Below the pieces are notes generated by a model that saw nothing but the letters and a program-made list of their open reading frames with translations, was not told where the DNA came from and ran no database searches. Positions 1 through 6,358 of a DNA stretch of 6,729 bases are shown here, one piece after another. The stretch is taken from contig JAJDEE010000151.1 of the NCBI GenBank assembly GCA_029259975.1, positions 1-6,729 of the forward strand. Reading direction: 5' to 3'. Both the position numbers and the translations under genes were made by a program. The DNA comes from Planctomycetota bacterium. Lineage in GTDB: Bacteria > Planctomycetota > Planctomycetia > Pirellulales > Lacipirellulaceae. Positions within the stretch are counted from its first letter, which is position 1; each line of letters opens with the position of its first letter.

Positions 1-1077
1 CTGCTCCACATCACCTGATTGTGTCTCCGAAGCGGGTTCGGAGACCGATTTGGCTTGCAACACGATCGCCGAGACCATCAACTTCGCCCCCCGATTCGGG
101 CCGCGGTCGGTGGTGATCTTTACCGGCACTCTCACAGCCCCCATGGGGTCATGCGGATTAAAGGTCAGCTCCACAAAGTGCAGCAGCTTGGAATCGTTGT
201 CGGTTTTGAACGAAAAGCACTTGTCGCCACAGTCGACGTCGAGAATTTTAAACGGTTTTTTGCCTCTTACGATCAGCCGCTTGGTGACCGGCTTGCCAAC
301 CTCAACGTCGCCCAGCACCAAAGCCTCGGGCGTGACCGAAATTTCTGGAACGACGCGGCCTTCAACGATCAGCGGGATGCGCTGTGTGTCGGCGAGGCCA
401 TCGTTGGTGACCACGGTCAACTGATCTTTGACATAGCCAGCCGGCAGGTTGTCTTTCAGCCGCACGAGCAACTCGTAAGAAACTCGGCCTCCTTGTCGCG
501 ACCGTTCTCGTAGTTCGACCTCGAAATAGTTGTTGTCGTTGGTGACGTCTAAGATCTGCCAATTTTGGCGTCCTGCGTAGTTGACCGAGATGCGCTGCTC
601 TTTCGCAACGCCCTGATCGACGGAGCCAAACTGTACGGCTCCCGGCTGAAAGACCACGTCGCTACGGATATTGCCATGGACGCGAATCTGGACTTGGGCT
701 TGATAGGGCGGGGCGAAATTGACCGTCAGTGTCGCACCTTTGCGACCCACGTGGGTGTGCGTATTGAACTTGGCGACGACATAAGCCTTCTCGTAGGTCT
801 TGAAAGTGCCGTGCTCGACTGTCGGGGTCGTGCAACCACAACTCGAGCTAACGCCCGTGATCGTCATCGGCTGCTTGTAGAGATTGATGATCTCGAAGCG
901 ATAGACGGTCTCAGCTCCACGCGCGACCGTGCCGAAGTCGTGTTCGCGCGTGCCGAACATCTTTTCAGCCCATTCTTGGGCCGAAGCGGGGACAGAGATT
1001 AAGCAGGCTAGCAGTACCCAGCTGAGGCCAAGAGCCTGACATTTTCGTGTGCAAAACACGGTTTGTGCGCGAATCAT
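1..1077 (-). CDS. Secreted DUF1573-domain protein, C-terminus beyond window edge
   Basis: Reading the minus strand from the ATG at 1077 gives 359 codons with no stop up to position 1, so the gene is cut by the left edge. Residues 1-33 look like a signal peptide: basic start, hydrophobic stretch LGLSWVLLACLISVP, then ASA before QEW as a likely signal peptidase I site, so export is inferred. Residues about 41-140 carry the DUF1573 hallmark: HDFGTV at 46-51 and SSCGCT at 78-83, with Cys80 and Cys82. Two further beta-rich stretches follow, starting near VVFQPGAVQFGSV and PEISVTPEALVLGDV. They resemble further Ig-like (ASH-type) repeats, the last with a second cysteine pair (Cys283, Cys287). DUF1573 proteins are common in planctomycetes and Bacteroidetes, but no biochemical role is established. 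The start is supported by an AGGGAG site nine bases upstream. The gene is transcribed away from tyrA and probably has its own promoter. Confidence 0.87.
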   Translation of the reverse strand, partial: MIRAQTVFCTRKCQALGLSWVLLACLISVPASAQEWAEKMFGTREHDFGTVARGAETVYRFEIINLYKQPMTITGVSSSCGCTTPTVEHGTFKTYEKAYVVAKFNTHTHVGRKGATLTVNFAPPYQAQVQIRVHGNIRSDVVFQPGAVQFGSVDQGVAKEQRISVNYAGRQNWQILDVTNDNNYFEVELRERSRQGGRVSYELLVRLKDNLPAGYVKDQLTVVTNDGLADTQRIPLIVEGRVVPEISVTPEALVLGDVEVGKPVTKRLIVRGKKPFKILDVDCGDKCFSFKTDNDSKLLHFVELTFNPHDPMGAVRVPVKITTDRGPNRGAKLMVSAIVLQAKSVSEPASETQSGDVEQ

Positions 1078-1086
1078 GGAAACATT

Positions 1087-1092
1087 CTCCCT
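1087..1092 (-). promoter_or_regulatory. Shine-Dalgarno site of the DUF1573 gene
   Basis: On the minus strand this reads AGGGAG, with nine bases before the ATG at 1077. It selects that ATG over a nearer one at 1085, which sits one base from the site and would encode only Met-Phe-Pro before a stop. It is the clearest ribosome binding site in the window. Confidence 0.7.
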
Positions 1093-1182
1093 AGAGAGTA
1101 AGCGACTCGATGGCACAATTCCCTGCGCAAAAAACATGAACAATCTAGTCCCTGCCAACATGGAGTTACGAACTGACGGTTT

Positions 1183-1201
1183 AACCGGAGTAAACCCGGT
1201 T
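1183..1201. repeat. Short inverted repeat AACCGG-N7-CCGGTT upstream of the DUF1573 gene
   Basis: Two perfect six-base arms, AACCGG at 1183-1188 and CCGGTT at 1196-1201, are separated by seven bases. This spacing could suit a dimeric regulator, and the site lies about 105 bases upstream of the DUF1573 start. Arms this short also occur by chance, so operator function is only a possibility. Confidence 0.25.
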
Positions 1202-1501
1202 CGGCAATCGCGTTTAGTATCTTACCGCACGAATGGGCAGAAGGTTCGCTAACAAATTGCCAATTGTGTATTTTCTTACAATTAGTGCCTCCAAGGGAAG
1301 AGCAATCCCAATCGGAAAGATCGTGCCCAACTTGTCGAGTTTGCGGACTGGATCGAATTCAAGCCTGCCCAGCAGTGAATCGCCGCCCCTAGCGAGTTAC
1401 GACTAAGACCTTACAATCATGGATTCGACCTGTCGGTGTTGTTTCGACGGGCTGAAATAGGCCGTATCTGTCGGCCACATTGCCACCCAGCTTGCGCTAC
1501 T

Positions 1502-2398
1502 ATGCCCCCTTCCCAAAAAAATACTGCCCACAGCATTGCCCACAGCGTCGCCAACACGGTCGCGATTGTCGGTGTCGGCCTCATTGGTGGCTCGATTGGG
1601 CTGGCGCTGGGGCAACGTGGGCTGGCCAATCAGGTTGTGGGCATCGGGCGACGGCAGGAAAGCCTTGATCGGGCACTTGCTTGCGGAGCAATAGGCAACG
1701 CGACGACCGACTTGGCGGCTGGGGTTGCTGAGGCCGACGTGGTAATCGTCGCTACGCCGGTGGCGTCGGTTGTGGACGACGTTTGTCGAGTCCTGGCAGC
1801 TTCCCCCGCCACAGTGTTAGTCAGCGATGTTGGCAGCACCAAAGCGAACATTTGCTCGGCGATCGCCGACAACGAAGTCGACAGCCGCCGCTTCGTCGGC
1901 AGCCACCCGCTCGCTGGCGACCATCGTAGCGGCCCCGAACACGCCCGCGCCGACTTGTTCGACGGAAAAACCGTCGTCGTGACGCCGACCGAGGCCACTC
2001 CGCCTGCAACGATCGAACGAGCCGAAGCCTTCTGGAAAACTCTCGGTGCCCACGTCGTGCAGATGTCACCCGAGCAACACGATCTGGCGCTCGCGACGAC
2101 GAGCCATCTGCCACACCTGGTCGCCTCTGCTTTGGCGGCGTCGACCCCAGCAGAGTGGTTGCCGCTGGCCGCTTCCGGTTGGGCCGACACCACGCGCATC
2201 GCAGCCGCCGACCCCAAGCTTTGGACACAGATTTTTGCGCAAAACACACCCGACGTGGTCGCAGCGCTCGACGGTTTGATCGAACAGCTACAGGCCGCGC
2301 AATCCTACCTGCGCGCCGACGATCTTGCTGCGGGTGGCTCAGAAATGGAAAAATTCTTACAACAAGCGAAACGGACTCGTGATGCTTTGGGAAATTGA
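1502..2398 (+). CDS. tyrA: Prephenate/arogenate dehydrogenase (TyrA family)
   Basis: The product oxidatively decarboxylates prephenate to 4-hydroxyphenylpyruvate, or arogenate to tyrosine, in cytoplasmic tyrosine synthesis. From the ATG at 1502 it has 298 residues, normal for a single-domain TyrA without chorismate mutase or ACT domain. The N-terminal Rossmann fold shows AIVGVGLIGGS (21-31). Further family motifs are DVGSTK (109-114, Ser112), GSHPLAG (133-139, His135 the expected catalytic residue), HDLALATTSHLPH (193-205) and TTRIAAADPKLW, with Arg232 as expected substrate binder. After beta-2 the sequence is VVGIGRRQESLD: there is no acidic residue and two arginines follow, as in NADP-using arogenate dehydrogenases, so NADP preference is inferred. 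The start is uncertain: no clear Shine-Dalgarno precedes 1502, and a GTG at 1436 would add 22 residues unlike the family. The stop lies inside purL, which implies coupling. Confidence 0.95.
   Translation: MPPSQKNTAHSIAHSVANTVAIVGVGLIGGSIGLALGQRGLANQVVGIGRRQESLDRALACGAIGNATTDLAAGVAEADVVIVATPVASVVDDVCRVLAASPATVLVSDVGSTKANICSAIADNEVDSRRFVGSHPLAGDHRSGPEHARADLFDGKTVVVTPTEATPPATIERAEAFWKTLGAHVVQMSPEQHDLALATTSHLPHLVASALAASTPAEWLPLAASGWADTTRIAAADPKLWTQIFAQNTPDVVAALDGLIEQLQAAQSYLRADDLAAGGSEMEKFLQQAKRTRDALGN
1526..1561 (+). repeat. Three imperfect 12-base tandem units in the 5' end of tyrA
   Basis: The units GCCCACAGCATT, GCCCACAGCGTC and GCCAACACGGTC follow one another in frame and encode AHSI-AHSV-ANTV, just before the Rossmann motif. 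The first two differ at two positions; the third is more diverged. The segment lengthens the poorly conserved N-terminal tail and probably arose by slippage duplication. Confidence 0.6.
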
Positions 2399-5327
2399 TT
2401 TACATCCGCGTGCAGGCACCCTCGATCGCGAAGCAGCGAGCGTCGCAGCCGAGGCGGCGGAGCTTGGCATCACTGGCCCGCTCGAAATTTACACAGCCCG
2501 CGGTTTTCTGATCGAAAGCCCTGCGATCGATGACAGCCAAGTCGAAAAGCTGGCGACCGAGCTGTTCTCCGACTCAATGGTCGAGCAGCCTATTTGCGCC
2601 CCCATAGGCAAAGCAGCCCTAGACGCGCCACCCAACGCTAGCGGTTTCGCCGGATCTCTGCTGCAGGTTCTTCTCAAGCCGGGCGTGATGGACCCCGTCG
2701 CGAGTAGCGCCGAAACGGCCGCGCGCGACTTTTGTTCAACAATGGGGGATATTCCGATCGAAGCCATCCGCACGTTGCGGAAATACTGGATCGCCGGTGC
2801 CTCTGAGGAGCAGCTGGCAAAAATAGGCTCGCGCGTGCTGGCGAACGATGCGATCGAGCAATTTTTCGTCGGGCCTTTGCCATTCGACCGGTTGCAACTC
2901 GGCAGCGAGTACCAGTTTGCGCTCCAAACAGTCGAGCTAGATGCTCTCGATGACGAAGGGCTGATGCGGCTTAGCCTCGAAGGGCAGCTTTATCTGCAAC
3001 TGGCCGAGATGCAGACTATCCAGCAACATTTCGCCAAGCTGGGCCAGCAGCCGACCGACATCGAGCTGGAATCGATCGCCCAGACCTGGAGCGAGCATTG
3101 CAGCCACAAAACGCTCGCCGGGCGGATCGCCTATCGCGACGAAAACGGCGAACGGCAATTTGAAAACATGCTGAAGGAAACGATTTTTGCCGCGACGCAA
3201 GAGCTACGCGCTCGCTGGGGCGAAAACGATTGGTGCGTGAGCGTCTTTCGCGACAACGCCGGCATCGTCCGTTTCGACGACGAAAACAACCTCGCCTTCA
3301 AAGTCGAGACGCACAACCATCCTTCGGCTCTTGAACCCTACGGCGGAGCCAATACCGGCATCGGCGGCGTCATCCGCGACACGATCGGCACCGGCATGGC
3401 CGCCAAACCGATTTGCAACACCGACGTCTTCTGTTTCGCGCCACCTGACACGCCGGTCGACTCGTTGCCGCCCAGCGTACTCAATCCGAAGCAAGTGATG
3501 AACGGCGTCGTCAGCGGTGTGCGCGACTACGGCAACCGGATGGGCATCCCAACCGTCAACGGCGCCGTTTATTTCGACGCGCGTTACCTCGGCAACCCGC
3601 TCGTTTACTGCGGCAATGTTGGCCTGATTCCGCACGAAATGTCGTTCAAAGAAGTGCAGCCCGGCGATCTGATCGTCAGCGTCGGCGGACGCACGGGACG
3701 CGATGGCATCCACGGCGCGACGTTTTCCAGTGCCGAGCTAACCAGCGAAAGCGAAACGCTTTCGGGCGGGTCGGTGCAGATCGGCAACGCGATCGAAGAG
3801 AAAAAAGTGCTCGACGTGATTCTCGCGCTCCGCGATCGTGGCTTGTACACGGCGATCACCGATTGCGGTGCTGGCGGTTTTAGCAGTGCTGTCGGCGAGA
3901 TGGGCGAGGAGATCGGCGCCGAAGTGTGGCTCGATCGCGCACCCGTCAAATACGAAGGGCTTTCGTACACCGAAATTTGGATCTCCGAGGCACAAGAACG
4001 CATGGTACTGAGCGTGCCTGAGAAAAACTGGGAAGCGGTTCGCCAGCTGTGTGCCGACGAAAGCGTCGAAGCGACCGTCATCGGCAAGTTTGAGCCGACC
4101 GGCCGCTTGGTGCTGAAATACAACGACCAAACCGTCTGCGATCTGACGATGGATTTGCTGCACAATGGCCGTCCGCCCGTGATTCGCCAAGCAGAATTCC
4201 AACCCGCGCCAGTCGAGCCTGTCGCGCTGCCGCAGCGAGACGACTACACCGTCGACCTGAAAAAAATCCTCGGCTCGTACAATGTTGCCAGCAAACAGTC
4301 GATCATTCGCCAATACGATCACGAAGTGCAAGGTGGCAGCGTTGTGAAACCGCTGGTCGGCGTGCAGATGGATGGCCCCAGCGACGCGGCGGTCGTGCGG
4401 CCGGTGCTCGACTCGCGACGAGGCGTGGTGATTTCTTGCGGCATGAATCCACGCTACGGCGATTTCGACACCTACAATATGGCCGCCAGTGCAATCGACG
4501 AAGCGATGCGCAACTGCGTCGCGGTCGGGGCCGATCCGAGCCGCGTCGCGATCCTCGACAACTTCTGTTGGGGCGATTGCGAAAACAGCCAAACGCTCGG
4601 CAGCCTCGTCCGCGCGGCACTCGCTTGCCACGACCTGTCGCTCGTCTTAGAAACGCCGTTCATCAGCGGCAAGGACAGCCTCAACAACGAATTCAGTTAC
4701 GTCGATGCCGATGGCACCAAACAAACGATCGCCATCCCGCCGACGCTGCTCATCAGCGCAATGGGGCAGGTCGAAGATGTCGCCCAGTGTGTGACGATGG
4801 ATCTCAAAGCAGCGGGCAATCGACTTTACTTGGTCGGCAACACGAACGAAGAATTCGGCGGTTCGCATTTTTCGTTAGTCAACAACTTGACCGGCGGCGC
4901 CGCCCCAGCAGTCGATGCCGAGCTAGCCAAACAAACCTTTGCGGCGCTCCATCAGGCGATTCGCCAAGGCACCGTCCGCTCGTGCCACGACCTGAGCGAA
5001 GGCGGGCTGGCCGTCGCAGCCGCAGAGATGGCATTTGCTGGCGAAGTCGGCGCAAGCCTCGATCTCAGCAAAGTTCCGACCAGTGCCGAGTCGGTTGGCG
5101 CCGTAGGGCGGTTGTTTGCCGAGTCGAACACTCGATTCTTGTGCGAAGTCCGACCCGAAGATGCGACCGCTTTCGAAAGTCAGCTCGCAGGCATCCCCTT
5201 TGCCTGCGTCGGCGAAACAACGAGCGAGACGCGTTTGCAAATCGACGAAGCAACCGGCGGCAAGACGTTGGTTGATGCTGAACTTGCTGAGCTAAAATCA
5301 GCGTGGCAATCGCCGTTGAGTTGGTAG
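2382..5327 (+). CDS. purL: FGAM synthase subunit PurL with fused PurS-like N-terminus
   Basis: This is phosphoribosylformylglycinamidine synthase, synthetase subunit: FGAR, ATP and ammonia give FGAM in de novo purine synthesis. From the ATG at 2382 it has 981 residues, between the small PurL (about 700-750) and the large E. coli type (about 1300). Residues 1 to about 177 look like two PurS-like halves, the second marked by LLKPGVMDP (KPG at 99-101). A linker follows, then two AIRS-like halves. Visible motifs are TWSEHCSHK (His239 the likely catalytic residue), ETHNHPSALEPYGGANTGIGG from Glu309, DCGAGGFSSA (494-503), DNFCWG (726-731), ISGKDSLNN (761-769) and CHDLSEGGLAVA from 868. There is no C-terminal glutaminase domain; that role falls to purQ downstream. 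The frame is open upstream to a TTG at 2325, but similarity begins at MLWEIDLHP. The start overlaps tyrA by 17 bases and has no obvious Shine-Dalgarno. All core motifs are intact. Confidence 0.97.
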   Translation: MLWEIDLHPRAGTLDREAASVAAEAAELGITGPLEIYTARGFLIESPAIDDSQVEKLATELFSDSMVEQPICAPIGKAALDAPPNASGFAGSLLQVLLKPGVMDPVASSAETAARDFCSTMGDIPIEAIRTLRKYWIAGASEEQLAKIGSRVLANDAIEQFFVGPLPFDRLQLGSEYQFALQTVELDALDDEGLMRLSLEGQLYLQLAEMQTIQQHFAKLGQQPTDIELESIAQTWSEHCSHKTLAGRIAYRDENGERQFENMLKETIFAATQELRARWGENDWCVSVFRDNAGIVRFDDENNLAFKVETHNHPSALEPYGGANTGIGGVIRDTIGTGMAAKPICNTDVFCFAPPDTPVDSLPPSVLNPKQVMNGVVSGVRDYGNRMGIPTVNGAVYFDARYLGNPLVYCGNVGLIPHEMSFKEVQPGDLIVSVGGRTGRDGIHGATFSSAELTSESETLSGGSVQIGNAIEEKKVLDVILALRDRGLYTAITDCGAGGFSSAVGEMGEEIGAEVWLDRAPVKYEGLSYTEIWISEAQERMVLSVPEKNWEAVRQLCADESVEATVIGKFEPTGRLVLKYNDQTVCDLTMDLLHNGRPPVIRQAEFQPAPVEPVALPQRDDYTVDLKKILGSYNVASKQSIIRQYDHEVQGGSVVKPLVGVQMDGPSDAAVVRPVLDSRRGVVISCGMNPRYGDFDTYNMAASAIDEAMRNCVAVGADPSRVAILDNFCWGDCENSQTLGSLVRAALACHDLSLVLETPFISGKDSLNNEFSYVDADGTKQTIAIPPTLLISAMGQVEDVAQCVTMDLKAAGNRLYLVGNTNEEFGGSHFSLVNNLTGGAAPAVDAELAKQTFAALHQAIRQGTVRSCHDLSEGGLAVAAAEMAFAGEVGASLDLSKVPTSAESVGAVGRLFAESNTRFLCEVRPEDATAFESQLAGIPFACVGETTSETRLQIDEATGGKTLVDAELAELKSAWQSPLSW

Positions 5328-5366
5328 TTTCAAATTGCATTCCATCCTCCGCAATCCATATCAAAA

Positions 5367-6122
5367 ATGCCTAAACCCCGCATCCTGATCCTGCGTGCCC
5401 CGGGCACCAACTGCGACGTCGAAACGGCCTTTGCGTTTGAGCACGCTGGCGGGCAGGCCGAATCGCTGCACCTCAACCGATTACTCGAAGCGCCTCAGTT
5501 GGCTGCCGACTACCAAATCCTCTGCATTCCTGGCGGCTTTAGCTTTGGCGACGATGTGGCGGCGGGCCGGATTTTTGCGAATCAAATTCGCCACCATTTG
5601 GCGGACGTCATGCAAGAGTTTCGCGCGGCGGGCAAGTTAGTGCTCGGCATCTGCAATGGTTTTCAGGTGCTCATCAAGTCGGGGCTGCTCGACACGGACG
5701 ACGACCGTGGGCCGACGGCTTCGCTCTCGTGGAACGATTCGGGCCGCTATTTGGCCCGCTGGGTGCAAGTCTCTGCCGACAACAAAAAGTGCGTTTTTCT
5801 GGCAGGCTGTGACGAGCTTTTTCTGCCAATTGCTCATGCCGAAGGAAAATTCGTCGCGCGCGACCAGGAGGCTTTTGAGCAACTAGAGCAAGCGGGGCAA
5901 TTGGTATTGCGCTACAGTGGCAACGCGAGCGATTACAATCCCAACGGTTCGCTGGGCGATGTGGCAGGCGTGTGCGATCAAACGGGACGCGTCTTTGGCC
6001 TGATGCCCCATCCCGAAAGGTTTATCGACCCCACCCAACACCCCCAGTGGACCCGCCTGCCGAAACAAGGCGAAGGCGCCGGGCTGCAACTCTTCCGCAA
6101 TGCTGTCCGCTTTTTTTCTTGA
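5367..6122 (+). CDS. purQ: FGAM synthase glutaminase subunit PurQ
   Basis: This class I glutamine amidotransferase of 251 residues hydrolyses glutamine and passes ammonia to PurL. Evidence includes the opening PRILILRAPGTNCDVE, the oxyanion-region motif PGGFSFGDDVAAGR (55-68), the nucleophile elbow GICNGFQ (94-100, Cys96), and MPHPER with His215 and Glu217 completing the triad. It is slightly longer than typical small-type PurQ (about 220-230); the end, GEGAGLQLFRNAVRFFS, also resembles the glutaminase domain of large PurL. It starts 39 bases after purL with no other gene between, so the two are almost certainly co-transcribed. No Shine-Dalgarno is seen upstream; the spacer instead holds TCCTCC on the plus strand. 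ATG at 5367 is chosen because the conserved beta strand begins five residues later. No residue expected for activity is missing. Confidence 0.97.
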   Translation: MPKPRILILRAPGTNCDVETAFAFEHAGGQAESLHLNRLLEAPQLAADYQILCIPGGFSFGDDVAAGRIFANQIRHHLADVMQEFRAAGKLVLGICNGFQVLIKSGLLDTDDDRGPTASLSWNDSGRYLARWVQVSADNKKCVFLAGCDELFLPIAHAEGKFVARDQEAFEQLEQAGQLVLRYSGNASDYNPNGSLGDVAGVCDQTGRVFGLMPHPERFIDPTQHPQWTRLPKQGEGAGLQLFRNAVRFFS

Positions 6123-6141
6123 GCGGCGCTGATTCTTATCC

Positions 6142-6340
6142 GAACCGCGACCGTGAGGGAGCGTATCGCAAGGCTAAGGATCGTTCGTAAAAATAAGTGG
6201 CGGATTTTGGTCTATAGCGGCAGGGCGCAAACCCTCCGGTTTGCGCCACCGGAGGGCTCGCGCCCTACCGCTAAAAGCATCATTTGTTTTGCGAGCGATA
6301 CTAAGAGTCCAACGGAACGACTCCCTTACGGTCGCGGTTC
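6142..6340. repeat. Foldback (MITE- or REP-like) element of about 200 bases
   Basis: The ends are inverted copies of one 20-base unit: GAACCGCGACCGTGAGGGAG at 6142-6161 and its reverse complement at 6321-6340, identical at 19 of 20 positions. Inverted similarity resumes further in: 6174-6196 matches the reverse complement of 6283-6305 at 17 of 23 positions, with several differences of the T/C kind that would still pair as G-U in RNA. The centre holds a 59-base palindrome at 6215-6273, so the element is roughly symmetrical about 6241-6244. No open reading frame in it looks real and no transposase is present. It lies between the convergent ends of purQ and the 6359-6700 gene. No target-site duplication is evident. 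It may be a dispersed non-autonomous repeat or a structured 3' end for both transcripts. Confidence 0.75.
6215..6273. repeat. Palindromic core of the foldback element
   Basis: Outer arms TAGCGGCAGGGCGC (6215-6228) and GCGCCCTACCGCTA (6260-6273) pair at 13 of 14 positions. Inside, CCCTCCGGT (6232-6240) can pair with ACCGGAGGG (6248-6256) around a seven-base loop. A mutually exclusive fold pairs GGCGCAAACC (6224-6233) with GGTTTGCGCC (6238-6247) around the loop CTCC, and then allows AGGGC (6253-6257) with GCCCT (6262-6266). No T-run follows on either strand, so it is not a standard intrinsic terminator, though it could stabilise or end transcripts of the convergent genes. Confidence 0.8.
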
Positions 6341-6358
6341 AGTGGAAATGATTTCTGG

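Larger units (their letters stand above)
1078..1501. other. Divergent intergenic region between the DUF1573 gene and tyrA
   Basis: About 420 bases separate the two divergent starts, so promoters for both directions should lie here. No convincing sigma-70 pair is visible: TACAAT boxes occur at 1277-1282 and 1412-1417, but neither has a good -35 box at normal spacing. An AT-rich patch covers about 1251-1285 and contains the inverted pair AATTGT (1262-1267) and ACAATT (1278-1283). Another inverted pair, AACCGG and CCGGTT, lies at 1183-1201. A short hairpin, GGCCG/CGGCC with a seven-base loop, lies at 1460-1476 just before the chosen tyrA start. The last part (1436-1501) is open in the tyrA frame and would be coding if the GTG at 1436 were the true start. 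I see no RNA gene, riboswitch or conserved small protein here. Confidence 0.5.

Noticed and set aside
1003..1005. Cys25 of the DUF1573 protein (LLAC) as a lipoprotein attachment site
   Set aside because: The -2 residue is Leu, and hydrophobic residues continue to a good ASA signal peptidase I site, so cleavage there is more likely.
1049..1252. Plus-strand 67-codon frame in the divergent intergenic region
   Set aside because: It begins inside the antisense of the DUF1573 signal peptide and shows no ribosome site or recognisable features.
1257..1282. TTGCCA plus TACAAT as a sigma-70 promoter for tyrA
   Set aside because: The boxes are only 14 bases apart, too short for a normal promoter, and the distance to tyrA is large.
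1419..1460. Small frame MDSTCRCCFDGLK upstream of tyrA as a possible leader peptide
   Set aside because: An attenuation leader for tyrA should be rich in Tyr or Phe codons; this has one Phe and no Tyr, no ribosome site, and no terminator/antiterminator pair followed by a T-run.
3738..4631. Long minus-strand open frame of 297 codons inside purL
   Set aside because: Antisense shadow of a GC-rich, intact and conserved gene; its composition is rich in His, Arg and Ala with no recognisable domain.
4436..5275. Plus-strand 279-codon frame inside purL, very rich in arginine
   Set aside because: Out-of-frame reading of purL, whose own frame contains all expected motifs over this stretch.
6110..6122. 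T-run at the end of purQ as an intrinsic terminator
   Set aside because: It encodes the conserved-looking Phe-Phe-Ser end of PurQ and no stable GC-rich stem lies directly before it.
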